From: Bacillus safensis FO-36b
GTDB lineage: Bacteria > Bacillota > Bacilli > Bacillales > Bacillaceae
Assembly (NCBI RefSeq): GCF_000691165.1
Contig: NZ_ASJD01000001.1
Location: forward strand, 372,001 to 436,000
Length of the DNA stretch: 64,000 nt
Direction: 5' to 3'
Positions 8,601 to 16,614 of the stretch are shown here, one piece after another (the first letter of the stretch is position 1; the number at the start of each line of letters is the position of its first letter). Under the pieces are notes generated by a model, which did no database searches, was not told the DNA's origin, and saw only the letters and a program-made list of their open reading frames with translations. Position numbers and translations under genes: made by a program.

Positions 8601-8683
8601 CGAAGACCGTATGCTTGGGCAATTCATTTTGCCGCAGTATATGATAAAGCGTAAATGGTTTGAAATTAAAGGAGTGTATGTTG

Positions 8684-9034
8684 TTGTCATCACGAATGGA
8701 AAATAAAGTATTCAATTGCGAAAAAGAGCTGACGCTGAATATTATCGGCGGTAAGTGGAAAATGCTGATTTTATGGCACCTTGGCAGAGAAGGGACAAAA
8801 CGTTTTGGTGAGTTAAAGTCGTTAATGCCTGGGATTACGCAAAGAATGCTTGTCAATCAGCTAAGAGAATTAGAGGAAGATCACATTGTGCACCGGGAGG
8901 TTTATCCTGTCGTCCCGCCAAAGGTTGAGTATTCTCTCACAGAACTAGGAGAAAGCTTAATGCCGATTTTAGAGGCGATGTATGATTGGGGAAAACAGTA
9001 TCTCGACAGTAATTTTTTAAAAGATGATAAATAG
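8684..9034 (+). CDS. hxlR: HxlR transcriptional activator of the RuMP genes
   Basis: A 116-residue single-domain winged-helix protein of the HxlR (DUF24) family. It includes [20 protein letters not shown] and the C-terminal [20 protein letters not shown], very close to B. subtilis HxlR as I know it. HxlR activates hxlAB when formaldehyde accumulates, and a conserved N-terminal Cys in FNCE is the candidate sensor. The start is most likely TTG 8684, nine bases after AAAGGAG; TTG 8681 and ATG 8678 are too close to it. It is directly upstream of hxlAB in the same direction, separated by a terminator. Confidence 0.92.
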   Translation: MSSRMENKVFNCEKELTLNIIGGKWKMLILWHLGREGTKRFGELKSLMPGITQRMLVNQLRELEEDHIVHREVYPVVPPKVEYSLTELGESLMPILEAMYDWGKQYLDSNFLKDDK

Positions 9035-9053
9035 AAAGATGACCGATTGTAGG

Positions 9054-9090
9054 CAAAGGGCTAAAATAACTTTATTTTAGCCCTTTGTCT
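9054..9090 (+). terminator. Terminator after hxlR
   Basis: Long perfect stem (CAAAGGGCTAAAATAA with its complement) and a T-rich tail. It separates hxlR from hxlAB. Confidence 0.85.
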
Positions 9091-9174
9091 TTACGCTGAG
9101 ATACTGGCCAAAAGACAGTATCTTTTTTGTAACCATATGCGGAAAAGTATAGTATGTAAAAAAAAAGTGCGTAC

Positions 9175-9203
9175 TTGGATTGCGTCCATCCTGTTGTTAT
9201 ACT
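9175..9203 (+). promoter_or_regulatory. Promoter of hxlAB
   Basis: TTGGAT (9175-9180), 17-base spacer, TATACT (9198-9203). The -35 is poor, as expected for an activator-dependent promoter. Upstream, the similar runs GGAAAAGTATAGTA and AAAAAGTGCGTACT at about 9141-9175 form an imperfect direct repeat where HxlR could bind. Confidence 0.6.
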
Positions 9204-9273
9204 CATTTCATCGTTCAAGATGCATCATCCGCGGAGCTCTTGAAGATGAGATGAAAAACGGGAGTGAAAGTTG

Positions 9274-9906
9274 ATGAAATTACAATTAGCATTAGATTTA
9301 GTGAATATACCAGAGGCAATTGAGCTGATCAAAGAAGTAGAAGCATCCATTGATGTGGTCGAAATTGGGACACCTGTTGTGATTAACGAAGGGCTTCGTG
9401 CTGTAAAAGAAGTCAAGCAGGCTTTTCCGAATTTACGTGTACTCGCTGATCTGAAAATTATGGATGCTGCCGGCTATGAAGTGCAGCAGGCCTCCGAAGC
9501 AGGAGCAGATATCGTCACCATTCTTGCAGCGGCAGAAGATATGTCCATTCAAGGAGCGGTGAAAGAAGCAAAAGCAAGAGGAAAACAAATTTTAGTTGAT
9601 ATGATTGGCATCAAAGATATCGCAGGCCGTGCAAAAGAGCTGGATGCGCTTGGAGTCGATTATATTTGTGTGCATACAGGCTATGACCTGCAAGCGGTTG
9701 GTCAAAACTCATTTGCTGACCTTATGACAATTAAACAAGTCGTCAAGCAGGCAAAAACAGCGATTGCAGGCGGAATTAAGCTTGATACGTTACCTGAAGT
9801 CGTGAAATTAAACCCTGATTTAATCATTGTCGGCGGCGGTATCGCAAGCCAGGACAATAAAGCAGAAGTAGCGGCACAAATGAAGCAGCTGATCGCACAA
9901 TCATGA
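9274..9906 (+). CDS. hxlA: 3-hexulose-6-phosphate synthase
   Basis: A 210-residue TIM-barrel enzyme of the orotidine-5'-phosphate decarboxylase suprafamily. Family motifs are LALDLVN at the N-terminus, VLADLKIMDAAGYE around residue 60, ILVDMIG, VDYICVHTGYD and IAGGIKLDTL. It condenses formaldehyde with ribulose-5-phosphate to give hexulose-6-phosphate, the first step of formaldehyde fixation and detoxification. I start at ATG 9274, seven bases after GGGAGTG. It overlaps hxlB by four bases and is co-transcribed with it. Confidence 0.95.
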   Translation: MKLQLALDLVNIPEAIELIKEVEASIDVVEIGTPVVINEGLRAVKEVKQAFPNLRVLADLKIMDAAGYEVQQASEAGADIVTILAAAEDMSIQGAVKEAKARGKQILVDMIGIKDIAGRAKELDALGVDYICVHTGYDLQAVGQNSFADLMTIKQVVKQAKTAIAGGIKLDTLPEVVKLNPDLIIVGGGIASQDNKAEVAAQMKQLIAQS

Positions 9907-10460
9907 AGACCAGCGACTATGTGAAGGCCATTTTAAATGAGCTTTCTGAGCATTCGCCAGCCATTCAAGACGAACAAGCAGAGCGCCTAGTCACAAGTAT
10001 TTTATCTGCACAAAAAGTCTTTGTGGCAGGTGCAGGCAGGTCTGGTTTGATGGGAAAATCGTTTGCGATGAGACTTACGCATATTGGCGTCAAGGCTTAT
10101 GTCATTGGAGAAACGAATACGCCTTCTTTTACCAAAAAGGATCTCTTGATTGTGGGGAGCGGCTCTGGTCGCACAGAGTCTTTGCTTGTCCTTGCAAAAA
10201 AGGCAAAAGCAATTGGCGGAAAAGTGGCAGCGTTCACGCTTTCTGCTGAGTCACCTTTAGCTGATCTATCGGATGAAGTCATCTTATTGTCAGGTGCACC
10301 GAAGGATCAACAGGAAGGAAGTCATCATACCATTCAGCCAATGGGTTCACTATTTGAGCAGCTGCTTCTTTTGACTTACGATGGGGTCATTTTGCGGTTA
10401 ATGGAAATGAAAGAGCTCGATACACATACAATGTACGGTCACCATGCAAATTTAGAATAG
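9903..10460 (+). CDS. hxlB: 6-phospho-3-hexuloisomerase
   Basis: A 185-residue SIS-domain isomerase. It has the phosphosugar-binding segment VAGAGRSGLMGKSFAMRL and the Ser-rich loop VGSGSGRTESLL. It converts hexulose-6-phosphate to fructose-6-phosphate, the second step of the ribulose monophosphate pathway. The start overlaps the hxlA stop (ATGA), giving tight coupling. The HTMYGHHANLE C-terminus is typical of the family. Regulation is by HxlR encoded just upstream. Confidence 0.95.
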   Translation: MKTSDYVKAILNELSEHSPAIQDEQAERLVTSILSAQKVFVAGAGRSGLMGKSFAMRLTHIGVKAYVIGETNTPSFTKKDLLIVGSGSGRTESLLVLAKKAKAIGGKVAAFTLSAESPLADLSDEVILLSGAPKDQQEGSHHTIQPMGSLFEQLLLLTYDGVILRLMEMKELDTHTMYGHHANLE

Positions 10461-10471
10461 TCATTTTCAAC

Positions 10472-10504
10472 GCCTTTCCTTTCTTAAAAGGAGAGGCTTT
10501 TTCA
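10472..10504 (+). terminator. Terminator of hxlAB
   Basis: Stem GCCTTTCCTTT / AAAGGAGAGGC (one G-T pair) and a T run. Confidence 0.8.
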
Positions 10505-10524
10505 TTTCAATCAAGCCCAGAATC

Positions 10525-10563
10525 TTGACATAACCGATTTGATGTAACTATAATAGTTACATC
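10525..10563 (+). promoter_or_regulatory. Promoter with a perfect palindromic operator over the -10
   Basis: TTGACA (10525-10530), 18-base spacer, TATAAT (10549-10554). A perfect inverted repeat, GATGTAACTA-TAA-TAGTTACATC (10541-10563), is centred on the -10 box, so a bound repressor would block polymerase. This form suits HxlR/DUF24 or MarR winged-helix dimers. Its regulator is not identified. Confidence 0.75.
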
Positions 10564-10600
10564 GTTAAAGAAAAAGTGCAAGCACGGAAGGAAGATGAAC

Positions 10601-11326
10601 ATGAAAGTACAAATTTGGTCAGATATCGCCTGTCCTTTTTGTTATATAGGAAAAAAACAGCTGGAAACAGCGCTAGAACAATTCCCAGAGAAGGACCAGG
10701 TAGAGATAGAGTTTAAAAGCTTTGAGCTTGATCCCCACGCACCTGCTCAAGTCGATCATGACGTTCATGATATGCTCGTCAAAAAATATGGCATGAGCCG
10801 CAGCCAGGCCATGGCGATGAATGAGCAGGTGAAGCAGGCCGGCAAAGAGAAAGGGATCGATTTTCAATTTGATCCGCTCGTGTTGACCAACACCTTTGAT
10901 GCCCATCGATTGGCGCAATATGCTGGTCAAATGGGGAAAGGCGATTTTGTCATGGGAGAACTGTTTCAAGCATATTTTACAGATGGAAAGCATGTTGGTG
11001 ATCGTCAAACCCTTTTACAAATTGCAGAAAAAGCAGGTCTTGATGAGAAGGAAGTACAGCAAGTTTTGGGCAGCGAAGCATTTACCGATCATGTCCGAAA
11101 AGATGAACAAGAAGCGAGACAGCTTGGTATCAATGCTGTTCCGTTTTTCTTGATCAATGACAAGTATTCAGTTGCAGGTGCGCAGCCGGCCGATACGTTC
11201 CTGCGCGCACTTGAAACAGCTTGGACAGAGGAAGCAGCTCAAGCAGAGAAAGCGTCTGCCAATTCATTTGAAGCAGCATGTGCAGATGGCGTATGTGCGG
11301 TGCCTACCCCTAAAGAAGAAGCGTAA
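10601..11326 (+). CDS. ywbO: DsbA-family FrnE-type thiol oxidoreductase (YwbO-like)
   Basis: A 241-residue cytoplasmic DsbA-like protein without signal peptide. The thioredoxin-fold active site C-P-F-C is in SDIACPFCYIGKK near residues 11-14, the helical insert spans about residues 50-150, and the cis-Pro loop is INAVPFFLIN. The C-terminus is extended by a Glu/Ala-rich tail ending ACADGVCAVP, which carries a second Cys pair. Relatives are induced by thiol-reactive and oxidative stress. I chose ATG 10601, nine bases after GGAAGG, over ATG 10595. Expression should be controlled by the palindrome over its promoter, plausibly by a redox-sensing DUF24 or MarR protein. Confidence 0.85.
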   Translation: MKVQIWSDIACPFCYIGKKQLETALEQFPEKDQVEIEFKSFELDPHAPAQVDHDVHDMLVKKYGMSRSQAMAMNEQVKQAGKEKGIDFQFDPLVLTNTFDAHRLAQYAGQMGKGDFVMGELFQAYFTDGKHVGDRQTLLQIAEKAGLDEKEVQQVLGSEAFTDHVRKDEQEARQLGINAVPFFLINDKYSVAGAQPADTFLRALETAWTEEAAQAEKASANSFEAACADGVCAVPTPKEEA

Positions 11327-11334
11327 TAGGCAAG

Positions 11335-11367
11335 TTCCCTATCTTTCTAAAAGATGGGGATTTTTTC
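11335..11367 (+). terminator. Terminator after the ywbO-like gene
   Basis: Stem TCCCTATCTTT / AAAGATGGGGA and TTTTTT. Confidence 0.8.
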
Positions 11368-11426
11368 TTGTTTTAATATAAAGGTTGCTTTATACTTAAG
11401 TTATCTTAATTATGAAGGTGATAAAA

Positions 11427-11882
11427 GTGACATCCAAAACAGCTATGATTCAAGAGCTAAACAATATCGAAGCCCGCATCCATCAAAAGCTCCGATTAGA
11501 GTTTGAAGAATTATTTGTAGATGAGTTAACCGATAAGCAGCATATTGTACTAAATTTTATTGAGCAGAAAGGGGGAAGTTCTCCTATTCAAATTGCCCAG
11601 CAATTAGGGATCACTCAAAGTGCAGTGAGTCAATTGTTAAACACGCTTGAAAAAAAAGAATGGATTCGCCGCAGCATTAACCCGAATAACCGGAGGGAAT
11701 TGCATGTTGAACTTTCTGAGAAGGCAAAAACGTACCTTGAGAATATGCGAAAGGTAGAGCTTGCGATTATTGAAAAATATTATTCAGCATTATCCTTCGA
11801 TGAGATCTCCACATTGACATCGATTTATGAAAAGCTTGATCAATTGATCCCACATCAAAACGAAGAGAAAGGAGGAGAATGA
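11427..11882 (+). CDS. MarR-family transcriptional regulator
   Basis: A 151-residue winged-helix regulator. The recognition region is SPIQIAQQLGITQSAVSQLLNTLEKK, followed by the wing WIRRSINPNNRRELHVELSE, with helical dimerisation segments at both ends. The start is GTG 11427, six bases after AAGGTG. Its stop codon abuts the next start, so it is co-transcribed with a serine hydrolase. Its target could be its own operon or the palindrome upstream of the ywbO-like gene; neither can be settled from sequence. Confidence 0.85.
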   Translation: MTSKTAMIQELNNIEARIHQKLRLEFEELFVDELTDKQHIVLNFIEQKGGSSPIQIAQQLGITQSAVSQLLNTLEKKEWIRRSINPNNRRELHVELSEKAKTYLENMRKVELAIIEKYYSALSFDEISTLTSIYEKLDQLIPHQNEEKGGE

Positions 11883-12893
11883 ATGACGCTCAAACAAGAA
11901 GTACAGAGAATCGCTTCCTCTTATACAGAGAAAAAGAAGGAGGCGCTGCTTGTGATCGGACTGATTCATCAAGGGGAAACGCATGTCTTTCATTTCGGGG
12001 ATCACCCTATACAAAAGCGAGTGCAGCCAGAGGATGTCATTTTTGAGATTGGCTCGATTTCAAAAGTCTTTACGACAAGTATATTGGCAAGCATGATGCA
12101 AAAAGGGCAGATGAAACTCGATAATTCGATTTCTCTGTATTGTCCTCACATTCGAAAGAATCACCCCATTCAAATAGAGCAGCTGGCAACCCATACGTCT
12201 GGTCTTCCTCCGCATCGTCTTCTTAGAGATTTGCAGCTATGCTTCCTTCCTAAAGTGAGAAGAGATATGTTCTGTCAGTATTCACTCGATGAATTAATGA
12301 AACTGTTAAATTCGAAAAAGTGGAATCAGCCAAAAAGCTTTCCATCTCGTTATTCCAATGTGGGTATGGGGCTGCTTGGTTTAATCATGGGCTGGTCTCG
12401 TCACAAAACATATGAACAGCTATTGATGGAATATATCGTGGATGAGCTTCATCTATCAAGTACCTTTATTACGATTAAGGATAATGTAGAAGCAAAGATG
12501 ATCTTAGGGCATCGGGAAAATGGAAAAGAGGTTCCGCCGCTTCATATGCTTGACTATCAAGGAGCTGGCGCTATTCGCTCGACCATCACAGATTTATTGT
12601 CATTTCTCTCTAGCCATCTACACGCAGATGCGGATTCTTTTTGGAAAATCACGCATGAACCAAGACGGGATATGGGCAGGAACATGTCAATGGGACTCGG
12701 CTGGGTCATCGATGACACAGGACTCATTTGCCATAATGGGGCGACGTCTGGATTCTCCAGTTTCATGGGCTTCCGCCCGCATTCAAAAACAGGCGTGGTC
12801 GTTTTATCCAACTACCGTAATCGAATCACGCAAGACTCTCCCGATCGTATAGCGTATGATCTGCTGGATATGCTGGAATCTAAAATAAAATGA
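11883..12893 (+). CDS. Serine hydrolase of the beta-lactamase / penicillin-binding protein fold
   Basis: A 336-residue class C beta-lactamase-like protein. The catalytic S58-x-x-K61 is in FEIGSISKVFTT, Y157-S-N159 is in SRYSNVGMG, and H284-N-G286 lies in ICHNGATSGF. All three active-site motifs are intact. There is no signal peptide or membrane anchor, so it is probably cytoplasmic and more likely an esterase or D-amino-acid/peptide hydrolase than a penicillinase. It follows the MarR gene with no gap behind AAAGGAGGAG, so the two form a regulator-enzyme pair. Confidence 0.82.
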   Translation: MTLKQEVQRIASSYTEKKKEALLVIGLIHQGETHVFHFGDHPIQKRVQPEDVIFEIGSISKVFTTSILASMMQKGQMKLDNSISLYCPHIRKNHPIQIEQLATHTSGLPPHRLLRDLQLCFLPKVRRDMFCQYSLDELMKLLNSKKWNQPKSFPSRYSNVGMGLLGLIMGWSRHKTYEQLLMEYIVDELHLSSTFITIKDNVEAKMILGHRENGKEVPPLHMLDYQGAGAIRSTITDLLSFLSSHLHADADSFWKITHEPRRDMGRNMSMGLGWVIDDTGLICHNGATSGFSSFMGFRPHSKTGVVVLSNYRNRITQDSPDRIAYDLLDMLESKIK

Positions 12894-12920
12894 GCCACTT
12901 GGAGTAGGGGCTCATTTTAT
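12887..12920. terminator. Bidirectional terminator between serine hydrolase and araR
   Basis: Stem AAAATGAGCC / GGCTCATTTT with A and T runs on both sides, between convergent genes; it overlaps the end of both coding regions. Confidence 0.85.
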
Positions 12921-14000
12921 TCGTTTGATCGTTTCACCTGGAACCAATTCAGGCTCGTAAAACGTTTGATCAGGGAGATTCTTTTTTCCTTGTACTTTTT
13001 TAATCATCCAGTCAGCTGCATCCCGGCCCATTTGCTCCTGAGGATGGGTCAGTGTTGTCAGCTTCACATGGGCATTTTTCTGGGCGATATATGAATTATC
13101 CTGTCCAATAATCGAGAGATCATCTGGAATGGACAGCCCGATTTCGCTGCATACATTGGCTACTTCTAAACCCACCTCGTCGTTATAGCAAACAAGGGCA
13201 GTCAGCTCATGCCTGTGCGCCATCAGGAATGTGGAAATTTGCTCCCCTAAATGCTGCTTCGATTCTGTATCGAAAAAAAGCACATGCTCAGGCAGGAAAT
13301 TAAGCTTCGCTTCACCTAGCGCCTGAATATAGCCCTTCATCCGATATTTTCCCTGTAAATCATCTGTTTTTGAAATAAGCCCAATTTGCTGATGTCCAGA
13401 GGTGATCAGCTCTTTTGTGGCTAAATAGCTGGATTTTACATCATCCAAACAGAGAAAAGGAACCTCTAACTGCTCATAATAGGCATTGATCATAATGAGC
13501 GGTACATCCTGTTCTTTAAAGGATAAATAGTACGAGATGTTTGGGTTATATAAATTGCTTTTCGTCGGCTCGACGATAAGTCCGTCCACACCAAACGACA
13601 GCATCATTTCAAGCGCTTTTTTCTCCTGCTCAACATCGTTATTTGTACTTGCCAGTAACAAGGAATAGTTCTCTTCGTTTAAACGGCTTTCAATGCCTCG
13701 AATGATAGAAGGAAAAATGTAATCGGATATGTATGTTGTAATGACACCAATCGTTTTCATATGTGCATGTCCCGCAGGTTTTGTTTGATATTGATTGGTC
13801 ACAAATGTGCCTGAACCTTTTTCGCTGCGCAAAAATCCTTCGCTGGACAATTCCAAAATGGCTTTTCGAACTGTATGTCTGCTTACTTGATACATGTCTT
13901 GCAGGCTTGATTCGGTTGGAATACGCTCCCCGATCCGATAATCCCCTGTGAGTATTTTGCTTTTTATATCATCAATAATGATCTGGTACTTCTTTTTCAT
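12912..14000 (-). CDS. araR: Arabinose repressor AraR (GntR-LacI chimera)
   Basis: A 362-residue repressor. The N-terminus (about 1-70) is a GntR winged helix with GERIPTESSLQDMYQVSRHT and LSSEGFLRSEKGSGTFV. The remainder (about 80-360) is a LacI/periplasmic-binding-type effector domain that senses L-arabinose. This domain order is diagnostic of AraR. It is divergent from the ara operon, and AraR-type boxes lie in the shared intergenic region, so it should repress both itself and the operon until arabinose is present. Confidence 0.93.
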   Translation of the reverse strand: MKKKYQIIIDDIKSKILTGDYRIGERIPTESSLQDMYQVSRHTVRKAILELSSEGFLRSEKGSGTFVTNQYQTKPAGHAHMKTIGVITTYISDYIFPSIIRGIESRLNEENYSLLLASTNNDVEQEKKALEMMLSFGVDGLIVEPTKSNLYNPNISYYLSFKEQDVPLIMINAYYEQLEVPFLCLDDVKSSYLATKELITSGHQQIGLISKTDDLQGKYRMKGYIQALGEAKLNFLPEHVLFFDTESKQHLGEQISTFLMAHRHELTALVCYNDEVGLEVANVCSEIGLSIPDDLSIIGQDNSYIAQKNAHVKLTTLTHPQEQMGRDAADWMIKKVQGKKNLPDQTFYEPELVPGETIKRIK

Positions 14001-14142
14001 CGTTTCACTTCTTTCTCAGTTGATCATCTACTCGGATTGAGAAGAAATTGTATGGACATATTTTAACATGGTTGTCGGATCAAAAACAGGCGCTTCCCTT
14101 TTCTGTTATGACCCCTTCAGAAAAAATGAAAGTTTTTGTCGC

Positions 14143-14198
14143 ATTATGTATGTACAACTATATTTATTATTGACATATGTACGTACAAATATTATATT
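14143..14198 (+). promoter_or_regulatory. ara operon promoter with two AraR boxes
   Basis: TTGACA (14170-14175), 17-base spacer, TATATT (14193-14198). One AraR-like box, ATATGTACGTACAAAT (14175-14190), fills the spacer. A second, weaker one, TTATGTATGTACAACT (14144-14159), is centred 31 bases upstream, three helical turns away and suited to cooperative binding on one face. Confidence 0.82.
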
Positions 14199-14238
14199 GT
14201 GATTGTACCAGAGAATCAATGAATCTAGAAAAAGAAAA

Positions 14239-14253
14239 TTGAAACCGCTATCA
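14239..14253 (+). promoter_or_regulatory. Catabolite-responsive element (cre) in the ara leader
   Basis: TTGAAACCGCTATCA matches the cre consensus WTGNAANCGNWNNCW at every defined position. It lies downstream of the promoter and upstream of araB, so CcpA would act as a roadblock when glucose is present. Confidence 0.75.
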
Positions 14254-14273
14254 AAAATGGGGGTGAACGTAGA

Positions 14274-15899
14274 GTGGATCTCAAAGAGACGGCCAAAGCC
14301 TTGAAAGAAGGACGGACATCTTTAGGCATTGAATTTGGTTCAACACGAATTAAAGCGATTTTAATAGATGAGGAATTTCAGCCAATTGCACAAGGTGCAT
14401 ATGAATGGGAAAGTTTTCTCCAAGATGGAATATGGACGTACAACTTAATTGATATCATTACAGGTCTGCAAGTGGCGTATCGAGAGATGAAAGAACAGGC
14501 CGAGCAAAAGTATGGTGTGACCATTCAAACCATTGGCTCAATCGGGGTATCAGCGATGATGCATGGCTATGTGGCATGTGATCATACAGGAGAGGTTCTC
14601 GTTCCGTTCCGAACATGGCGGAATGGAACGACCATCGAGGCGAGTCAAAAGCTGACAGACGTATTTCAATTTCATATTCCAGAAAGATGGAGCATAGCCC
14701 ATTTGTATCAAGCGGTATTAGAAGAGGAAAAACATCTATCCCGATTAGAATATATGGCCACTTTGTCTGGATATATTCACTGGCTGTTAACCGGAAAGCA
14801 GGCAATTGGTATTGGCGATGCGTCAGGGATGTTTCCAATTGATGAACAAACGAAGGACTACAATGAAGAAATGCTCCAGCAATTTGAAGCATTGATTGCA
14901 GAAAAAGGCTATCCGTGGAAGCTTCGGCACCTTCTGCCGCGTGTTTATTTAGCAGGCGAAGAGGCAGGCATGTTAACGGCAGCAGGGGCAGCCATTTTGG
15001 ATCAAGGAAAACATTTGCAGCCAGGCATTCCATTTTGCCCGCCGGAAGGTGACGCTGGAACGGGAATGGTGGCGACAAACAGTGTAGAAAGACGGACCGG
15101 GAATATTTCTGTTGGGACGTCGGTTTTTGCCATGATTGTGCTGGAGCAGGATCTAAAAGGTGTGTATCCAGAAGTGGATCTTGTCACGACGCCGGATGGA
15201 CTGCCAGTTGCAATGGTTCATGCGAATAACTGTACAAGTGACCTAAACGCTTGGATGAATATATTCAGAGAGGCATTTGAAGCACTTGGCCTGCAAGTGG
15301 AGTCAGAAAGGTTATACGAATCCTTATTGCAGCAAGCTTTAAAAGCAGATCGAGATGGCGGCGGACTCTTAAGCTATGGCTATTACTCTGGTGAAAATAT
15401 TACGAGACTGCCAGAAGGAAGACCTCTTTTTGTCAGGTCTCCTGAAAGCCGCTTTAACCTCGCTAATTTCATGCGAACCCATTTGTTCTCCGCTTTTGGT
15501 GCTATGAAAATAGGCATGGACCGGTTAAAGGAACAGGAACATGTAGTGATTGACCGCTTACTAGGGCATGGGGGATTATTTAAAACACCGCTTGTTGGAC
15601 AAAAAATGGTTGCCGCAGCGCTGAATACACCTGTATCAGTCGTTTCAACAGCCGGAGAAGGCGGTGCGTTTGGGATGGCTGTCCTTGCTTCGTATATGGT
15701 CCATCAGCAGCAGCAAACATTGGCTGAATTTCTCACCCATCGCGTATTTGCCCATACATCAGAAGAGCTCATGGAGCCCGATCCACTCGATGTCAAAGGC
15801 TTTTACGAATTTTTAAAGCGCTATCAAAATGGTCTTGCGATTGAAGAAGCAGCGGTAGCGCATCTCATGCCAAAGAAAGGAGTGACGACGGTATGCTAG
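14274..15899 (+). CDS. araB: Ribulokinase-type FGGY carbohydrate kinase
   Basis: A 541-residue FGGY kinase. The N-terminal phosphate loop is LGIEFGSTRIKAI, and the ATPase-domain segments include GTGMVATNSVERRTGNISVGTS and DRLLGHGGLFKTP. Its position ahead of araD and araA makes it the L-ribulokinase that phosphorylates L-ribulose. It belongs to a diverged subgroup often annotated only as ATPase or FGGY kinase, not the classical B. subtilis AraB. The start is GTG 14274, eight bases after GGGGGTG. It overlaps araD by seven bases. Confidence 0.87.
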   Translation: MDLKETAKALKEGRTSLGIEFGSTRIKAILIDEEFQPIAQGAYEWESFLQDGIWTYNLIDIITGLQVAYREMKEQAEQKYGVTIQTIGSIGVSAMMHGYVACDHTGEVLVPFRTWRNGTTIEASQKLTDVFQFHIPERWSIAHLYQAVLEEEKHLSRLEYMATLSGYIHWLLTGKQAIGIGDASGMFPIDEQTKDYNEEMLQQFEALIAEKGYPWKLRHLLPRVYLAGEEAGMLTAAGAAILDQGKHLQPGIPFCPPEGDAGTGMVATNSVERRTGNISVGTSVFAMIVLEQDLKGVYPEVDLVTTPDGLPVAMVHANNCTSDLNAWMNIFREAFEALGLQVESERLYESLLQQALKADRDGGGLLSYGYYSGENITRLPEGRPLFVRSPESRFNLANFMRTHLFSAFGAMKIGMDRLKEQEHVVIDRLLGHGGLFKTPLVGQKMVAAALNTPVSVVSTAGEGGAFGMAVLASYMVHQQQQTLAEFLTHRVFAHTSEELMEPDPLDVKGFYEFLKRYQNGLAIEEAAVAHLMPKKGVTTVC

Positions 15900-16597
15900 A
15901 TCGCTTAAAAGAAGAAGTGTATCAAGCAAATTTAGATTTGCCAAAATACGGACTTGTGAAATTTACATGGGGCAATGTCAGTGCATGTGATCGTGACAGT
16001 GGTTTGTTTGTGATTAAGCCGAGCGGCATAGCGTATGACCAGCTATCAGCAAAAGATATGGTCGTGGTGAACTTTGATGGTGAAGTGGTGGAAGGAGAAT
16101 TGAGTCCTTCGTCAGATACAGCTACACATGCAGTTCTTTACAAACACTTTGAGGAAATTGGCGGCATTTCACATAGCCATTCCATGTGGGCAACCGTTTG
16201 GGCGCAGGCAGGACTTGATTTACCAGCAATGGGCACAACACATGCCGATACATTTTACGGCGCCGTTCCGTGCGCTCGTTTTCTAACAGAAGAAGAAGTC
16301 AATCGGGGTTATGAGGTAGAAACGGGCAAGCTGATCATCGAAACGTTTGAGAAAAGAAACCTAGATGTGATGGCGGTGCCGGGTGTATTGCTTCAAGGGC
16401 ATGGTCCATTTACATGGGGGAAGGATGCTAAAAGTGCGGTCACAAACAGTGTGATTTTAGATGAAGTCGCCAAGATGAATCTTTTTGCCAAGCAATTGAA
16501 CGAATTTGCTGAGCCATTGCCGCAGCGAATTTTAGATAAACATTACTTAAGAAAACATGGAAAGCATGCGTATTACGGACAAAAACCTTCAAGATAA
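15893..16597 (+). CDS. araD: L-ribulose-5-phosphate 4-epimerase
   Basis: A 234-residue class II aldolase/epimerase. Zinc-binding and catalytic regions are visible in KFTWGNVSACDRDSG, SHSHSMWATVWAQAG (metal His pair) and LLQGHGPFTWG. It converts L-ribulose-5-phosphate to D-xylulose-5-phosphate, which enters the pentose phosphate pathway. The start overlaps the araB stop. Family length is about 230 residues, so it is complete. Confidence 0.94.
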   Translation: MLDRLKEEVYQANLDLPKYGLVKFTWGNVSACDRDSGLFVIKPSGIAYDQLSAKDMVVVNFDGEVVEGELSPSSDTATHAVLYKHFEEIGGISHSHSMWATVWAQAGLDLPAMGTTHADTFYGAVPCARFLTEEEVNRGYEVETGKLIIETFEKRNLDVMAVPGVLLQGHGPFTWGKDAKSAVTNSVILDEVAKMNLFAKQLNEFAEPLPQRILDKHYLRKHGKHAYYGQKPSR

Positions 16598-16614
16598 AGA
16601 AACGAGGGATATTT

